From Gigaspora rosea (lineage: Eukaryota; Glomeromycota; Glomeromycetes; Diversisporales; Gigasporaceae), in the NCBI GenBank assembly GCA_003550325.1, contig QKWP01000433.1:252379-316378 (forward strand): a stretch of 64,000 nucleotides of DNA, given 5' to 3'. Both the position numbers and the translations under genes were made by a program. The notes below the pieces were generated by a model. It searched no databases. It was not told the origin of the DNA and saw nothing but the letters and a program-made list of their open reading frames with translations. Below, one piece after another: positions 44,306 through 55,169 of this stretch (position 1 is the first letter of the stretch; every line of letters starts with the position of its first letter).

Positions 44306-45370
44306 TTAAGTTGGAGTAAGGTAAATATAAACATATATTAGAAGTTAGAGTAAAGGTTAATATTTATTACTAAAAACATTTACTATTATATACTATGTAA
44401 TCAATATAATTAAATTACTATAATATTATAAATATAATAATTGTATATGCTATAAATTATATATATATAAAGTCAATTATGGCAAATAACCTGAAATAAC
44501 CCAAATAACTCAAATAACCAATAACTAATTATTGGTTATTTCAAGAATAAAATAACCTATTGGATTATTTGAATTTTATTGATAGAAATAACAGTTAATT
44601 AAAACTTGATTAAATTATAAAATTCAAAGTCAACAATAATTTAAAATATTAAATATTTAATACTTATGCCAAGATTTGATTAATTTATAATCTTTTAAGT
44701 CCATTTACTCTAGTTCTTGAAAGTACTGTATTTGCGTGTAATAGTGGACTGGGGCATTAATTCAAATTTTGACTTTTCAAAAAATTTAGCAATTTTGCTC
44801 AAAATAGCACTCATGCGCATCCCAAAATAATGTGCACTCACTTTTTATTTAATGTAATATTTTAAAATGTAACAAAAATTCAAATGCAAATGCTAAATTC
44901 AACTCAATCATAAAAAAATAAAGATTATTTTTACCAAAAACATAGTATGAAGTATGTAGAGTATAGTTTACATTCAAGTTTTGCATTTATCCACAAATCT
45001 TGATTCTAATTAGATATAGAAATCAAATGATGCCATAACTATATTAGTGAAGTTGCAGGTTTCGATTTGCCGCATTTTTAATTACCAGTTACAGCTAGTT
45101 ATAACTGAGTTTCAACACAGCACATACCAATGATCCAAGTTTCAACTGCAACTCTACTCTACTAACAATACAAGAGGTATAATCTTTTTATTAATATTTG
45201 AACTGCTGTTGCTAATTTGGCATTATCATAGCACCCATATAACTTATTTTGAATACTATACATAATTTCAAAAAAATCACATTTTGATTCAAAATAAGGC
45301 ACATATTGTTTCAAAATAATGTGCAGAAACCCAAAATACATGCAGGGAAGCGTAATTACACACAAATATG

Positions 45371-45680
45371 GTAATATGGGCCCTCAAAAGTAGAAACCAA
45401 GGAATTTGGCTGATCACGGGTTTTGAGAAAATCAGCAAAAACTATTTTGTTACACAAAATCAAAACAATCTAAAATTAGATTATTCATGATTAACAAACC
45501 TGTTTTAACAGAAATATTAGATCTGTAGATTCTGCATTACTATCGGTAAATCTCGGTAAATCTATTTTTAGATTATAGTGTCAAAAGCTTTTAACCATTG
45601 TCTCACAAAAATTTATTAAGTGATCAGACTTTCATTAGTCAAATTTTGCACTTTCTGATCAGTTATTTTCTTTTTAGGAG
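45371..45680. repeat. Dispersed repeat GGGCCCTCAAAAGTAGAAAC, copy 1
   Basis: Matches 63508-63745 over about 240 bp in the same orientation, including ATTCATGATTAACAAACCTG and TCTATTTTTAGATTATAG. Unrelated to the DDE transposon despite the GGGCCC start. Confidence 0.65.
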
Positions 45681-45837
45681 TTTGTATTACCCACAAAATA
45701 AGTAAATACCACATTGATGTGCTATTTAATTCTTACCTCTTAACATATCTTATACTAATATTTTAATGGGTAATTATATGTCAATTATCAAGTTTATATA
45801 GATTTTGACTACTATATCACTACTAATAACCCAAATA

Positions 45838-46015
45838 ACCTTCAAATAACCTGTTATTTGCAAATAACCTGTTATTTGCAAATAACCTGTTATTTGCAAA
45901 TAACCTGTTATTTGCAAATAACCTGTTATTTGCAAATAACCTGTTATTTGCAAATAACCTGAGTTATTTGCAAATAGCCTGAGTTATTTGCAAATAACCA
46001 TAGTTATTTGGTTAT
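45838..46015. repeat. 18-bp palindromic tandem repeat
   Basis: AAATAACCTGTTATTTGC is repeated about seven times with no change, then with variants (GAGTTATTTGCAAATAGCC). Each unit is an imperfect palindrome. The perfect identity suggests recent expansion. Confidence 0.9.
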
Positions 46016-46030
46016 GAGTTATTTGCAAAT

Positions 46031-46734
46031 GATCCAAAATTCAAATAATTTATAATACCTAGTCATTTTAGAGCTATTTGAGGTCCAATATGCAGATTTG
46101 AATTTTTTAAGTCTTGATTTCAAAATTAATTTAAATTAAAAATAAAATATAAATGTGAATATTATAAATTAAAAATTTTATTAAATATATATTCTATTTA
46201 TGTTCTATATCTGCTAATTTTTGATAATATTTTAATATTTTTTTTATATTTTCTATCCTATTCTATTTTCATAACAACATAGGCATTATATTCCATTAGC
46301 ATGTTCTCTATCTGCAGATCTTTGATAATATTTGAATACCTTCTTTATATCTTTTCTAACTCCTTTCCATTTCATAGCAGTATTCAACTTCACAACAATA
46401 TCCAGATTTTTGATAATATTTGGATATCTTTTTTATATCTATTTCAATTCCTATTCTATTTTTATAACAATAGCCAACATTATATATTTTATCAAAATGC
46501 CTATATCTGCAGATTTTTGGTAATATTTGGATGTCTTCATTGTGTCTTTTTCAACTTCTAACTCATTTTCACAATAATGTTCTAATTTTTGAATGCTTTT
46601 TTTATATTTATTTCAACTACTATTCCATTTTCATAACAAGGCCCAATATTAGAAATTCTATTAACAAGTCCTATATTTGCAAATGTTTGATAATATAGTA
46701 TTTGAATGCTTTCTAATTATATTTTTTTAATTAT
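46031..46734. other. A+T-rich spacer with loose tandem phrases
   Basis: TTTTGATAATATTTG and CTTTTTATATCT-type phrases recur about every 100 bp (46205, 46320, 46400, 46510, 46680), suggesting a decayed tandem array. Open frames are low-complexity. No gene. Confidence 0.4.
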
Positions 46735-48400
46735 TATTGCTCAATCAGATAAATTTATTTGGATAAAGAAGAACATAAGGGGTTTTTGCACTTCTCTACA
46801 ACAAAAAATCTTAAAGCACTACTGCTACTACAAAGTCAAAAATGAATTGCTACTTACTCTTAAATTGCTACTACAATTGTAAAGCCCAAATAAAGAGTTC
46901 TTGAACTGTTAAGCCTAATACAAAAGGTTTTCAAGCTACTGTTATAGTTGTAAAACCAAAAACAAAAGATCCTTGTACTACTTTTGCAGCTACAGAACAA
47001 AACCAAAAAATTCTTGAACTGTACTATAGCTATAAAACTAAAAACAAAAAATCTTAAAACTACTACTGCTGCTATAAAGATAAAACAAGAAATTCATTTA
47101 CTATTTTTATAGCAATTATTCTTAAACCACTGTTGTAACTACAAAGCTAAAAATGAAAGGCCCTGACATGATACTCTAGCTACAAAAACAAAAACAAAAG
47201 ATTTATGAACTGCTACTGCAACTGTGAAACCAAAACAAAGTATTCTTGAACTGTAACTATGGCTGTATAAATTATGGAATTATGAAAAAAGACTTCTGAA
47301 CTGCCCTGCTTTAACTATGAGCCAAAACAAAAAAGTTATTGCATTATCACTATAGCATGAATATAAAGCAAAGAATCCTTAAACTGCTACTGCAATTATA
47401 AAGCCAAAAAAAAAATTTAAACTGCTATAGTAGCTGCAGAACCAGTCTTGAAGCTTATTTATAACCACTATTTAACTATTAATATCATTTCTTAACCAAA
47501 AGTTATTATACTTAAAATATAGTGCTTTTAGCAAAGAAGTCTAGATGAATACAATAGAGCTAGCCTTCACTACAAGATGAGTAATAGCAAAAAAGAAAGA
47601 TAACCTTCTCTACTAACTAATGGCCCTAAATATTCTTAAAAACTACCTGCTTATCATGTAACTTGTATTTTACAAATCTTATTAAATATTGATCAGAAAA
47701 TACTTGCATCAAACAAAATAAACAAGGACTATACAATAAAAATAACAAATTGAACATGTACTCTAATAAAGTTATCTAATTTTGCAATAATAATTTCTAT
47801 TACTTTGTTGACAAGCTTTTTATAAATAGTATCTGTGTTTCTGAATCTGACTAGTTCATTTTTAGCATATTACTGTTTAGCTATCTTTTTGATCTGTTGA
47901 CTTCTGTTAACTCGAATTATAGAGGAAAAAAGGTCTGTTACAGAGTTGTTTACAGTAAGAATAATAATAATTATAATAATTTCAAAGTAAACTAACTTAT
48001 CCCTTACTATATATTGTTTTATTATAGTTCAGTAAATAACTTTTTTATAATAGAAATCTCAATCATTTATATGCAAACTAACTTGACTTTAACTACATAC
48101 AGTTTGTTATCAGAATAGTAAGTTCTGTAACAGAATTTTTTTATTATAAACCATAATAGAATTATAATAATTTTAAATCTCAACTATATATTATGTTAGC
48201 AGTCATATGGGTTTGTACCAATTTTTTTTATTATAACTCAGAATAAAAATATGTATTACTGAAGTGGCTTAGAGAATTTCTATAATAACTTATTATAAAA
48301 ATATTTATATTTGTGTATTACTAGAGCAATGATAAAGTTTAGTAACAGAATTTTTTATAATAGAAATCACAATAACCTAATAAAAATTAATTCAACCTTA
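46735..48400. repeat. Large dispersed repeat, copy 2, with diverged minisatellite
   Basis: ATTGCTCAATCAGATAAATT opens it; an array of about 45-bp units (TTCTTGAACTGCTACTGCAA, AAACCAAAACAAA) runs from about 46790 to 47450; the right flank from 47530 matches 3741-4100 (AACTAATGGCCC, AATATTGATCAGAAAATACT, AACAAATTGAACATG). More decayed in the array than copy 1. Confidence 0.6.
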
Positions 48401-49204
48401 AAGGGGCTTCCAGAAATCAGCTGATTTTTAGCACAACCAAAGTATCAGATATAATTCTGGCCAAAAGTTCATAATTCTGGCCAAAGTTACAAAATTATTT
48501 TTGATCAAAATTATAGATTTATTAATAATATTTAATAATAATACTTTTTGATCTACTGGGCCAATTTCGATGATTTAACTACTAAAATGATTCTATCAAA
48601 GAGAAGAAGATTCTAGCAAGCCCAATAATATTAAAAACTAATTACTGAATTCTAAGATCAGAAAAGATTTGTATTAAAAGTTTTATAATACTAAACTCAA
48701 CCTCATTATAAATTTGGTCTGAGCTAGTCCAAGATTTGCAAGCTAGTTTGAATTTAAATATACATATACATATTTTTGGATATTGAACAAGTTTATTTAG
48801 AGTAAGAAGTATAAATTGATTAGTAAAATTTAGAGAATCATAGTATTTTGTATAATTTTATTAATAAAAATATTAAAAATCTCATTTTACATAAAATTTT
48901 ACTAATTGATTATATTTTTGCACTAAGTAACTTGTTCAGCACCAAAAAATACATCAAATCAGCACCGTATATTCCCAAAAATAAGCAACCTTTTTTGGCC
49001 AAAAAATTACACAAAAAAATGAGAGGTTGCTTATTTTCGAAATATTGAATTGTTAGAAAAATTAAAAAACATACTAATAAAAAGTTGTCTAAATGACGCC
49101 AAATTTTTACTATAGGTGTATTTTTATGCGCTGAACAACTTTACTTAATTGACTTTTTGAAGTTTACTTAGTAAAAAAAAGTTTTATATGTAGCAACTGC
49201 CAAC

Positions 49205-50305
49205 AGGACCCCGAAGAACTCTGATATAACTCAGATCCAGACTCAAAATTTTAATATAACTTTATACACTTAATTTTATTAAAAGCTTTATACAAAATTA
49301 TCATATAAGTTCAAATTTACTATAAATTATACAATTTCAGATCTGAGTACCAGTATGATCATGTTAACCACCAAAGCCAAAACCATAATTACACAAAAAA
49401 AAGTGATGAAGAGAAAATCAGAAACCTATCTAGAAAAAAAAGGGCGGTAGTTAACCGTGTTCAAATTCAACAACAAAATTTTNNNNNNNNNNNNNNNNNN
49501 NNNNNNNNNNNNNNNNNNNNNNNNNNNNNNNNNNNNNNNNNNNNNNNNNNNNNNNNNNNNNNNNNNNNNNNNNNNNNNNNNNNNNNNNNNNNNNNNNNNN
49601 NNNNNNNNNNNNNNNNNNNNNNNNNNNNNNNNNNNNNNNNNNNNNNNNNNNNNNNNNNNNNNNNNNNNNNNNNNNNNNNNNNNNNNNNNNNNNNNNNNNN
49701 NNNNNNNNNNNNNNNNNNNNNNNNNNNNNNNNNNNNNNNNNNNNNNNNNNNNNNNNNNNNNNNNNNNNNNNNNNNNNNNNNNNNNNNNNNNNNNNNNNNN
49801 NNNNNNNNNNNNNNNNNNNNNNNNNNNNNNNNNNNNNNNNNNNNNNNNNNNNNNNNNNNNNNNNNNNNNNNNNNNNNNNNNNNNNNNNNNNNNNNNNNNN
49901 NNNNNNNNNNNNNNNNNNNNNNNNNNNNNNNNNNNNNNNNNNNNNNNNNNNNNNNNNNNNNNNNNNNNNNNNNNNNNNNNNNNNNNNNNNNNNNNNNNNN
50001 NNNNNNNNNNNNNNNNNNNNNNNNNNNNTTTTTTTTTGTTAAAAATCGGCAAAAAAAGGTAGCTGCAACATATGGTATATATCGATTTATATCTACTTAA
50101 AAATTTTCCCGATGTATATATAGTATCATTATACAAAAAAAGATCGTACTTGTTATAAAGATCATTTTTGTTATACAAATAAACATCTAACTTTTCAAAA
50201 AATTACCAGTTGGTTATACAAATTTAAACATACGACATATGGAAAAATTATATTTAAGTCTATACAAAGCCAGATCTCAGTATTACATATATTCTTCGGG
50301 GTCCT
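49205..50305. mobile_element. hAT-like element AGGACCCCGAAGAA, with assembly gap inside
   Basis: Ends AGGACCCCGAAGAA and TTCTTCGGGGTCCT are exact complements. CTGCCAAC and CTGCCAAT flank the two sides (49197-49204 and 50306-50313), an 8-bp duplication with one change. About half of the element is unsequenced. A 192-bp relative lies at 53276-53467. Confidence 0.8.
49483..50028. other. Assembly gap (546 N)
   Basis: Run of N; its stated length may be an estimate. Any open frame reported across it is meaningless. Confidence 1.
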
Positions 50306-50409
50306 CTGCCAATGCGTTTTTTGAAAATTTTGAAAAAAATCAGGGGGGTTACTTATTTTCAGAGTAGTAATTTTCAGGAATCTACAGTATATTTTCTTAA
50401 ATTTAAAAA

Positions 50410-50925
50410 AAAAAATGCTTAATTTTGAAAATTTTTATTTTTTTTATTTTTTTTCCCTTTGATAGGTCTCGTCATGACTCAACCTCTTAGTTTATTTTAT
50501 ATATATAAAAAAAACAATTTACATATACTGAAATCTAAGAATAAACAAAGCCCGACATCATCCGAATAAATTACTCAAATGCAACCTATCACACTGACTT
50601 CCTGAGATGTCAGAGTCTGAATTAGCCCTTTCAAAGGGTAGTCCAGGCAGGAATTTCACTCTCCTGAATCAGACTAAAAAATTGAAGTTTTCCAAAATTC
50701 TTCAAAATAAATTTCATTATCCTTTATTTTCTGTTTTTCCTCTATTAAAACTTCTTCGCCTCTTCTTGTAGATCTCTTCTCTTTCTGTTTTATAAAAATG
50801 AACTTTCCTCTTTTATCTTTTGATGTGATACCTGCTTCCTTCTCCCACTCTTCCAGTTTGTTGCAGCGTATCTTCCAAATAAAGTCATAAAAAAGGTTCC
50901 ATGTCAAGGTTATAAAACAGTCCAT
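50410..50925 (-). mobile_element. LINE 3' end, copy B, with polyprotein tail
   Basis: Minus strand. The tail of an open frame (WNLFYDFIWKIRCNKLEEWE followed by KEAGITSKDKR, 50925-50674) has the W-K-x-R-C-x-K-x-x-E-W-E-K pattern I associate with the ends of Rhizophagus-type LINE polyproteins. It is followed by a 3' UTR with CAGTGTGATAGGTTGCA and TTATTCGGATGATGTCGGGC and an A-rich end at about 50455-50405. The UTR words match copy A at 19680-19750. Heavily 5'-truncated, inactive. Confidence 0.6.
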
Positions 50926-51134
50926 CAGATCTAAAGTCTTTTTTCTTGATTTTAAAAGAACCTTAAAAGCTCGATATGCTTTTGTCTAATTAGACCTTTC
51001 ATGATGTCCACCCTTGCTTGGTACTTTTTCTCTGTCAATGTATTAAAAATTTTTATTAAAAATTCAAAATTTAGTATTTTTGATACAAATTTTAAGGAAA
51101 ATAAAATAAAATATACTAATATGTTATATTTTTT

Positions 51135-52080
51135 GGTGCTAAACAAGTTTACTTAGAGCAAAAAGTTGGTTCAATTACTGTAAAATCTGGACACGTTTAT
51201 CTTGGGTATTTCCATTACTCAATTTTGTACTCGGGGTACCTCTATATGGGGGTACACCATTTTAAGACAATATGCTTTACTATATCTACCTGGAATGATA
51301 CATATAGTATGTATAATACCTATGTACCCAGATATAAATTACCAACTGGCTCTTAAAACTGGCAAGTGGTACACTACATGGGAGGTATATGTGTTCAGAT
51401 TTTACAGTAGTAACATTTAGAGAATCATGAAAATTTGTATAATTTTATTAATAAAATTATACAAATTTCTATAATTTTCTAAATTTTACTAATAGAAACC
51501 AACCTTTTGCTCTAAGTAAACTTGTATAGAACAAAAATACATCATATTAGTATATTTTATTTTATTTTTTTAAAATTTGTATTAAAGATGCTTTAACTTT
51601 GGATTTTTGATAAAAATTTTTAAAATTAAGTATTCTTTCTTCAAATTTTAAAAAAAGTAAAATAAAATATGCTAAGTTAATATTTTTTTTGTGTTAAACA
51701 AGTTTACTTAGTGCAAAAAGTTATAATCAATTAGTAAATTTTATATAAAATAAGATTTTTAATAATTTTATTAATAAAATTATACAAAATACTATAATTC
51801 TATAAATTTTACTAATTGATAATAACTTTTAGCTCTAAGTAAACTTGTTTAGCACTAAAAAATATATTATATTAATATATTTATTTTATTATTCTTAAAA
51901 GTTGTATTGAAGTTACTTAATTTTGAATTTTTGATATAAATTTTTAAAATTAAGCAACGTTTCTTCAAATTTTAAAAGAAGTAAAATAAAATACATTAAT
52001 TTGTTGTATTTTTGGTGCTAAACAAGTTACTTAGTGCAAGAAGTTATAATCAATTAGTAAAATTTTATTTAAAATAAGTT
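51135..52080. repeat. About 322-bp tandem units built of palindromes
   Basis: GTGCTAAACAAGTTTACTTA recurs at about 51135, 51690 and 52014, and its complement at about 51505 and 51830 (TAAGTAAACTTG). Same-strand copies are 322-323 bp apart. Within units, AATTTTATTAATAAAATT forms local palindromes. A related piece lies at 48780-48960. Confidence 0.6.
51178..51407. mobile_element. mariner-like miniature element, 230 bp, TA duplication
   Basis: Ends CTGTAAAATCTGGACAC and GTGTTCAGATTTTACAG with TA on both sides (51176-51177, 51408-51409). Removing it restores TTCAATTAGTAACATTT, matching the uninterrupted neighbours at 51711 and 52040. No transposase. Confidence 0.75.
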
Positions 52081-52352
52081 TTATAATAATACAAATCTAT
52101 TTTGATCATAGGATCCAGTAATTAGGTTTTTAAACTATTTTGCACTTGCTAGAATTCTTTCATTGAGAGGATCATTTTGGTAGTTAAATCATCAAATTTG
52201 GCCTAGTAGATTAAAAGTTTTTACTATTAAATATTATATTTAACTTTTTAATAATCTTAAATTTAATTGGCTAATTGGGTATCAGGTAGGAGTAAAGTAG
52301 ATTGTGGAGTATGTTAATAGTAAAACAAAATTAGCTGATTTCTAGAAGCCCT

Positions 52353-53275
52353 CAAACTACTACAATATCGAAAATTGGAAAAGCAATAAATAAATATATG
52401 TGATATAGCCTTAAGCACGCATAAGTTATATAGAATAAGTATTTATAAAGGGTTTTAATGATAGTTAAACATTAAAAAATAAAATGATTAGTTTTAAATA
52501 TGATACAACAATTATATACTAACAAAATTTTGCTTAACACCACTTACTAAATAATTAGTAAGATCTGTATTAGTGCTGCAAGCTGGCTTTGAGCTAGTCT
52601 AGCTAGCCTTTTGCTACACTTTAGCTATAGCATAGCAGTAGCTATATACAACAAATATTTTGTAAACAAGCCTTTGTATATAGTGAATTTTTTGTTTAAA
52701 CTAAGTTAATTACTGCTCTTTATAGTTACAAACTAAAAATAATCCAAGAGTATCATGAAAATTTATTCTAGATGTTGCACATAAAAAATGCTTAGAAAAA
52801 ATAGTAAAACTAAACTTATATAAAATTCTACTGCTAATACTAGTAATACAGGCTGATCTCAGACTATTAAACAGGAGAGCAAGTAGGTCAGCTCTTGACC
52901 CATATCCTTGCTGGTTAGCCTATTTGGAATCTAGTTAAATTTTTTTTGTTTGATAGATTTTATTGTATAACTTTTAAATATTAGTTAAATCATGCATAGA
53001 ACGTTCTTAAATTAGTACTTGCATCAATAATTATCTATCTGACTAATCTCAATATTTTAAATTTAACTAGTTAATTAGGAATTCTGATTGTATATTCTTT
53101 TTACTGATTAAAGCACTTATTATCGATTATAAGATAGTAAACTACTTTATATATCATTATTTTTATTTCAAATCTGAGAAAATAATCTGGTAGATCACTA
53201 GCCATAAGAGAACCCATTAGACCCTTTGTTATTCACAAATATAGTAGATTCTTTATATACTAGTATATATATCAC
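52353..53275. other. Non-coding spacer
   Basis: No gene seen. GCAAGCTGGCTTTGAGCTAG (52579) and CTGGTTAGCCTATTTGG (52901) are the only less A+T-rich phrases. Confidence 0.4.
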
Positions 53276-53467
53276 AGGATCTCGAAGAACACAGATACAA
53301 CTTAGATCTACGTTTGTATAATGTTAACAGTATTTTAGCCAAATAGATGTATAAAATAGAGCAAAAGTTGAAAATTTACTATATAAAAATGCAATGTTTG
53401 ATGAATTTCTATACAAAATTTTCTTTTTTAGAATCATCTGAGTTGTATTAGAGTTCTTTGGGGTCCT
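53276..53467. mobile_element. 192-bp hAT-like relative of the AGGACCCC element
   Basis: AGGATCTCGAAGAAC at the left and GTTCTTTGGGGTCCT at the right; the subterminal ACAACTTAGATC matches the 49205 element. Flanks TATATCAC and TGCATCAC agree at six of eight positions, a worn 8-bp duplication. Confidence 0.65.
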
Positions 53468-53592
53468 TGCATCACATGTAAATAGTTTAGCATAAAAAAG
53501 CTATGGTTTCTTAAAAAAACATAGTAATTTTTTATAGTGAACTTTTTTTTGGCCAGACTCAAGGGTTCAGTATAGAAAGAGCTAATTATATA

Positions 53593-53775
53593 CAGTCTAA
53601 CCCGCTTTAGTCACACTGTCTGGCAGAAACTTGATGTGACTATAGTGAGAGAAACATAATAATAGTCACATCATGTGATTATAGCGAGAGTTAATTTATA
53701 TTACTGCAAATGATTGGTATATAAATTTCAAGAAAATGTGACTATTTTGGATGTAACTATTGCAGGGTTAGACTG
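53593..53775. mobile_element. mariner-like miniature element, 183 bp, TA duplication
   Basis: CAGTCTAACCC and GGGTTAGACTG are exact inverted ends with TA on both sides. The interior repeats GTGACTATAGTGAGAG and GTGATTATAGCGAGAG. Non-coding. Confidence 0.8.
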
Positions 53776-54029
53776 TATAATATTATTATATGAGTGCCAA
53801 TCATATCAATATTTAATATAAATTTCTAGATAGCTAAACTTACTATGATAATAATATTAATTTTACAAAAAAATTACTTAACAAATCCTAAGTCAATATA
53901 AGTTTGAATTTTAGTATATGTTTTAAAACTTTATAGTAAGAAATTTTTTGAATTAATAAATTCACTAAATTCACTATAGTGAAAAAGAATAATAAATTTA
54001 TGGGTACATTTATTTATTGCCCCTGCGAT

Positions 54030-54300
54030 GTGTCACACTTGCATGATTGACCAATAAAAATTCAAGATCAGGTATAACATAGCACAAGAAGAAAAGTTCA
54101 AAACAAATGTTCATTTTGACAAAAATCATCTATACCCCAAATTTTCGCATATGAAACCTCCTTTTGTGCTCTAACAAAAAAAATTCCTTGCAAAATTCTA
54201 CTATATACTACTCTTTTACTGACCCTATCTAACTCTAATTCTAACTATATGAAATTATTAGTTTATTTTGGTTGTTTTTGATTAATATTATACCTGATTT
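54030..54300. mobile_element. ATCAGGTGTAATGT-family element, copy 4
   Basis: AGATCAGGTATAACATAG faces TATTATACCTGATTTT at the other end; between are TATGAAACCTCCTTTTGTGC, AAATTCTACTATATACTA and a CTAACTCTAATTCTAAC tract. Non-coding. Confidence 0.6.
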
Positions 54301-54379
54301 TATGGGACAACAATATCACATATACGATGTATAAATTATCTCTAAATTTATTTATTATATTTATTTATTGGATTAATTA

Positions 54380-54728
54380 ATTTGTAACAGCAGTTACTGT
54401 AACCCATCCCAACATGCCAATCAATTTCTAAGATCAGGTGTAATGTTACACATTTAAAAAAGTCAAAACAATTACAGTATTCAGTTTGCAAAAATTGCTT
54501 CTAAATCAAAATTCCACATATGAAACTACCTTTTGGTTTCTAACAAAAAAAATTTCTTGCTAAATTTTAATATAACTAAAGTTTTTTCTAATCCAAAAGC
54601 CTTACACCAAGCCTTACTCTAATCCTAACTTTAATTGCATGGTTTTATTTTTATAAAAAATTTGGTTTGATAGCCACGTTGCACCTGATTTTAGTATTTA
54701 TGGTTATAAAATTTATTCTGTAACCTAC

Positions 54729-54809
<81 letters not shown>

Positions 54810-55166
54810 TGAGGCCTTGCTCATGTCTTTATTGGGTAATTTATATAAGCAGTTACATATTGAACAACTCAAATTGTACAGTGACAAATACATATAAATC
54901 ACATTCAAGAATAAGAGCTCAGACTACTTTATCTGCGACCTAAACCTACTAGAGTGGTCAAGACTCACCTAGATTTGTATAGTTAAAATATAGTTTGTAG
55001 AAATACTGTATTTGATCCACATAGTAGACCAAATGCTGATTTTGCGAAGAGCCTGCCCCATTGGTGGGCATACATCAGGGCTAGAGTGTAGCTGGTCAGG
55101 AAGACCGCAGGTGCAGCTGTAGGTAAGTACTTTGCGTCGGTGTTGTAACCTACAGTTACAAATCAG
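54380..55166. mobile_element. ATCAGGTGTAATGT-family element, copy 5, split by a retrocopy
   Basis: AAGATCAGGTGTAATGTTAC at the left, GCACCTGATTTTAGTATTTA toward the right, with the shared interior order. The right end (GTAACCTACAGTTAC) is duplicated because the retrocopy at 54731-55143 inserted there. Confidence 0.6.
54731..55143 (-). pseudogene. 5'-truncated, polyadenylated retrocopy of an mRNA
   Basis: Read on the minus strand: an open frame of 52 codons (55141-54983) with no start, beginning TDAKYLPTAAPAVFLTSYTL and ending SNTVFLQTIF before TAA. Then a 3' UTR of about 174 nt with AATAAA at 54833-54828, then a tail of 78 A (seen as T at 54731-54808). TGTAACCTACAG occurs directly at both edges (54719-54730 and 55144-55155). 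Tail plus target duplication is the mark of LINE-driven reverse transcription. The coding part is noticeably G+C-richer than its surroundings, as for a real exon. It contains two hydrophobic stretches, so the parent may be a membrane protein; I do not recognise it. A SINE or LINE tail is the alternative. Confidence 0.75.
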
Positions 55167-55169
55167 CTA

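Larger units (their letters stand above)
44470..46030. repeat. Region bounded by CAAATAACC repeats
   Basis: Starts with GGCAAATAACCTGAAATAAC and inverted TTGGTTATTTC phrases (44480-44580) and ends with the 18-bp array (45838-46015). Between them lie CAAAATAATGTGCA phrases (44815, 45315), related to sequence at 2405-2545, and one copy of the dispersed repeat at 45371. May be one decayed element; no gene. Confidence 0.4.
48951..50395. mobile_element. AAGCTACT-family element, copy 3, split by an insertion
   Basis: The left part (48960-49204) matches 530-750 of copy 1; the right part resumes at 50306 with TTTTTTGAAAATTTTGAAAA and TTACTTATTTTCAG. The insertion point is inside TAGCAACTGC, which is intact in copy 1. 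Confidence 0.65.
48402..52352. mobile_element. 3.95-kb composite inverted-repeat element with several nested insertions
   Basis: The outer ends AGGGGCTTCCAGAAATCAGC and, complemented, AGGGCTTCTAGAAATCAGC are followed inward by a second matching block (48531-48690 against 52075-52230; GATCTACTGGGCCAATTTC, CTAGCAAGCCCAATAATA). Within lie an AAGCTACT-family copy, a hAT-like insertion with the assembly gap, a LINE 3' end, a mariner-like miniature element and 322-bp palindromic tandem units. No clear target duplication. Confidence 0.55.

Noticed and set aside
45838-46015. CRISPR-like short palindromic repeats
   Set aside because: No spacers; simple head-to-tail tandem units.
46301-46561. Two overlapping plus-strand open frames
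   Set aside because: Phe/Ile/Tyr-rich readings of a T-rich degenerate tandem tract, without domain or family signal.
49426-50178. Long open frames across the N run
   Set aside because: The frame is kept open only by unsequenced bases.
54651-54908. Poly-lysine open frame on the minus strand
   Set aside because: It reads the tail of the retrocopy (78 A on that strand); not a protein gene.
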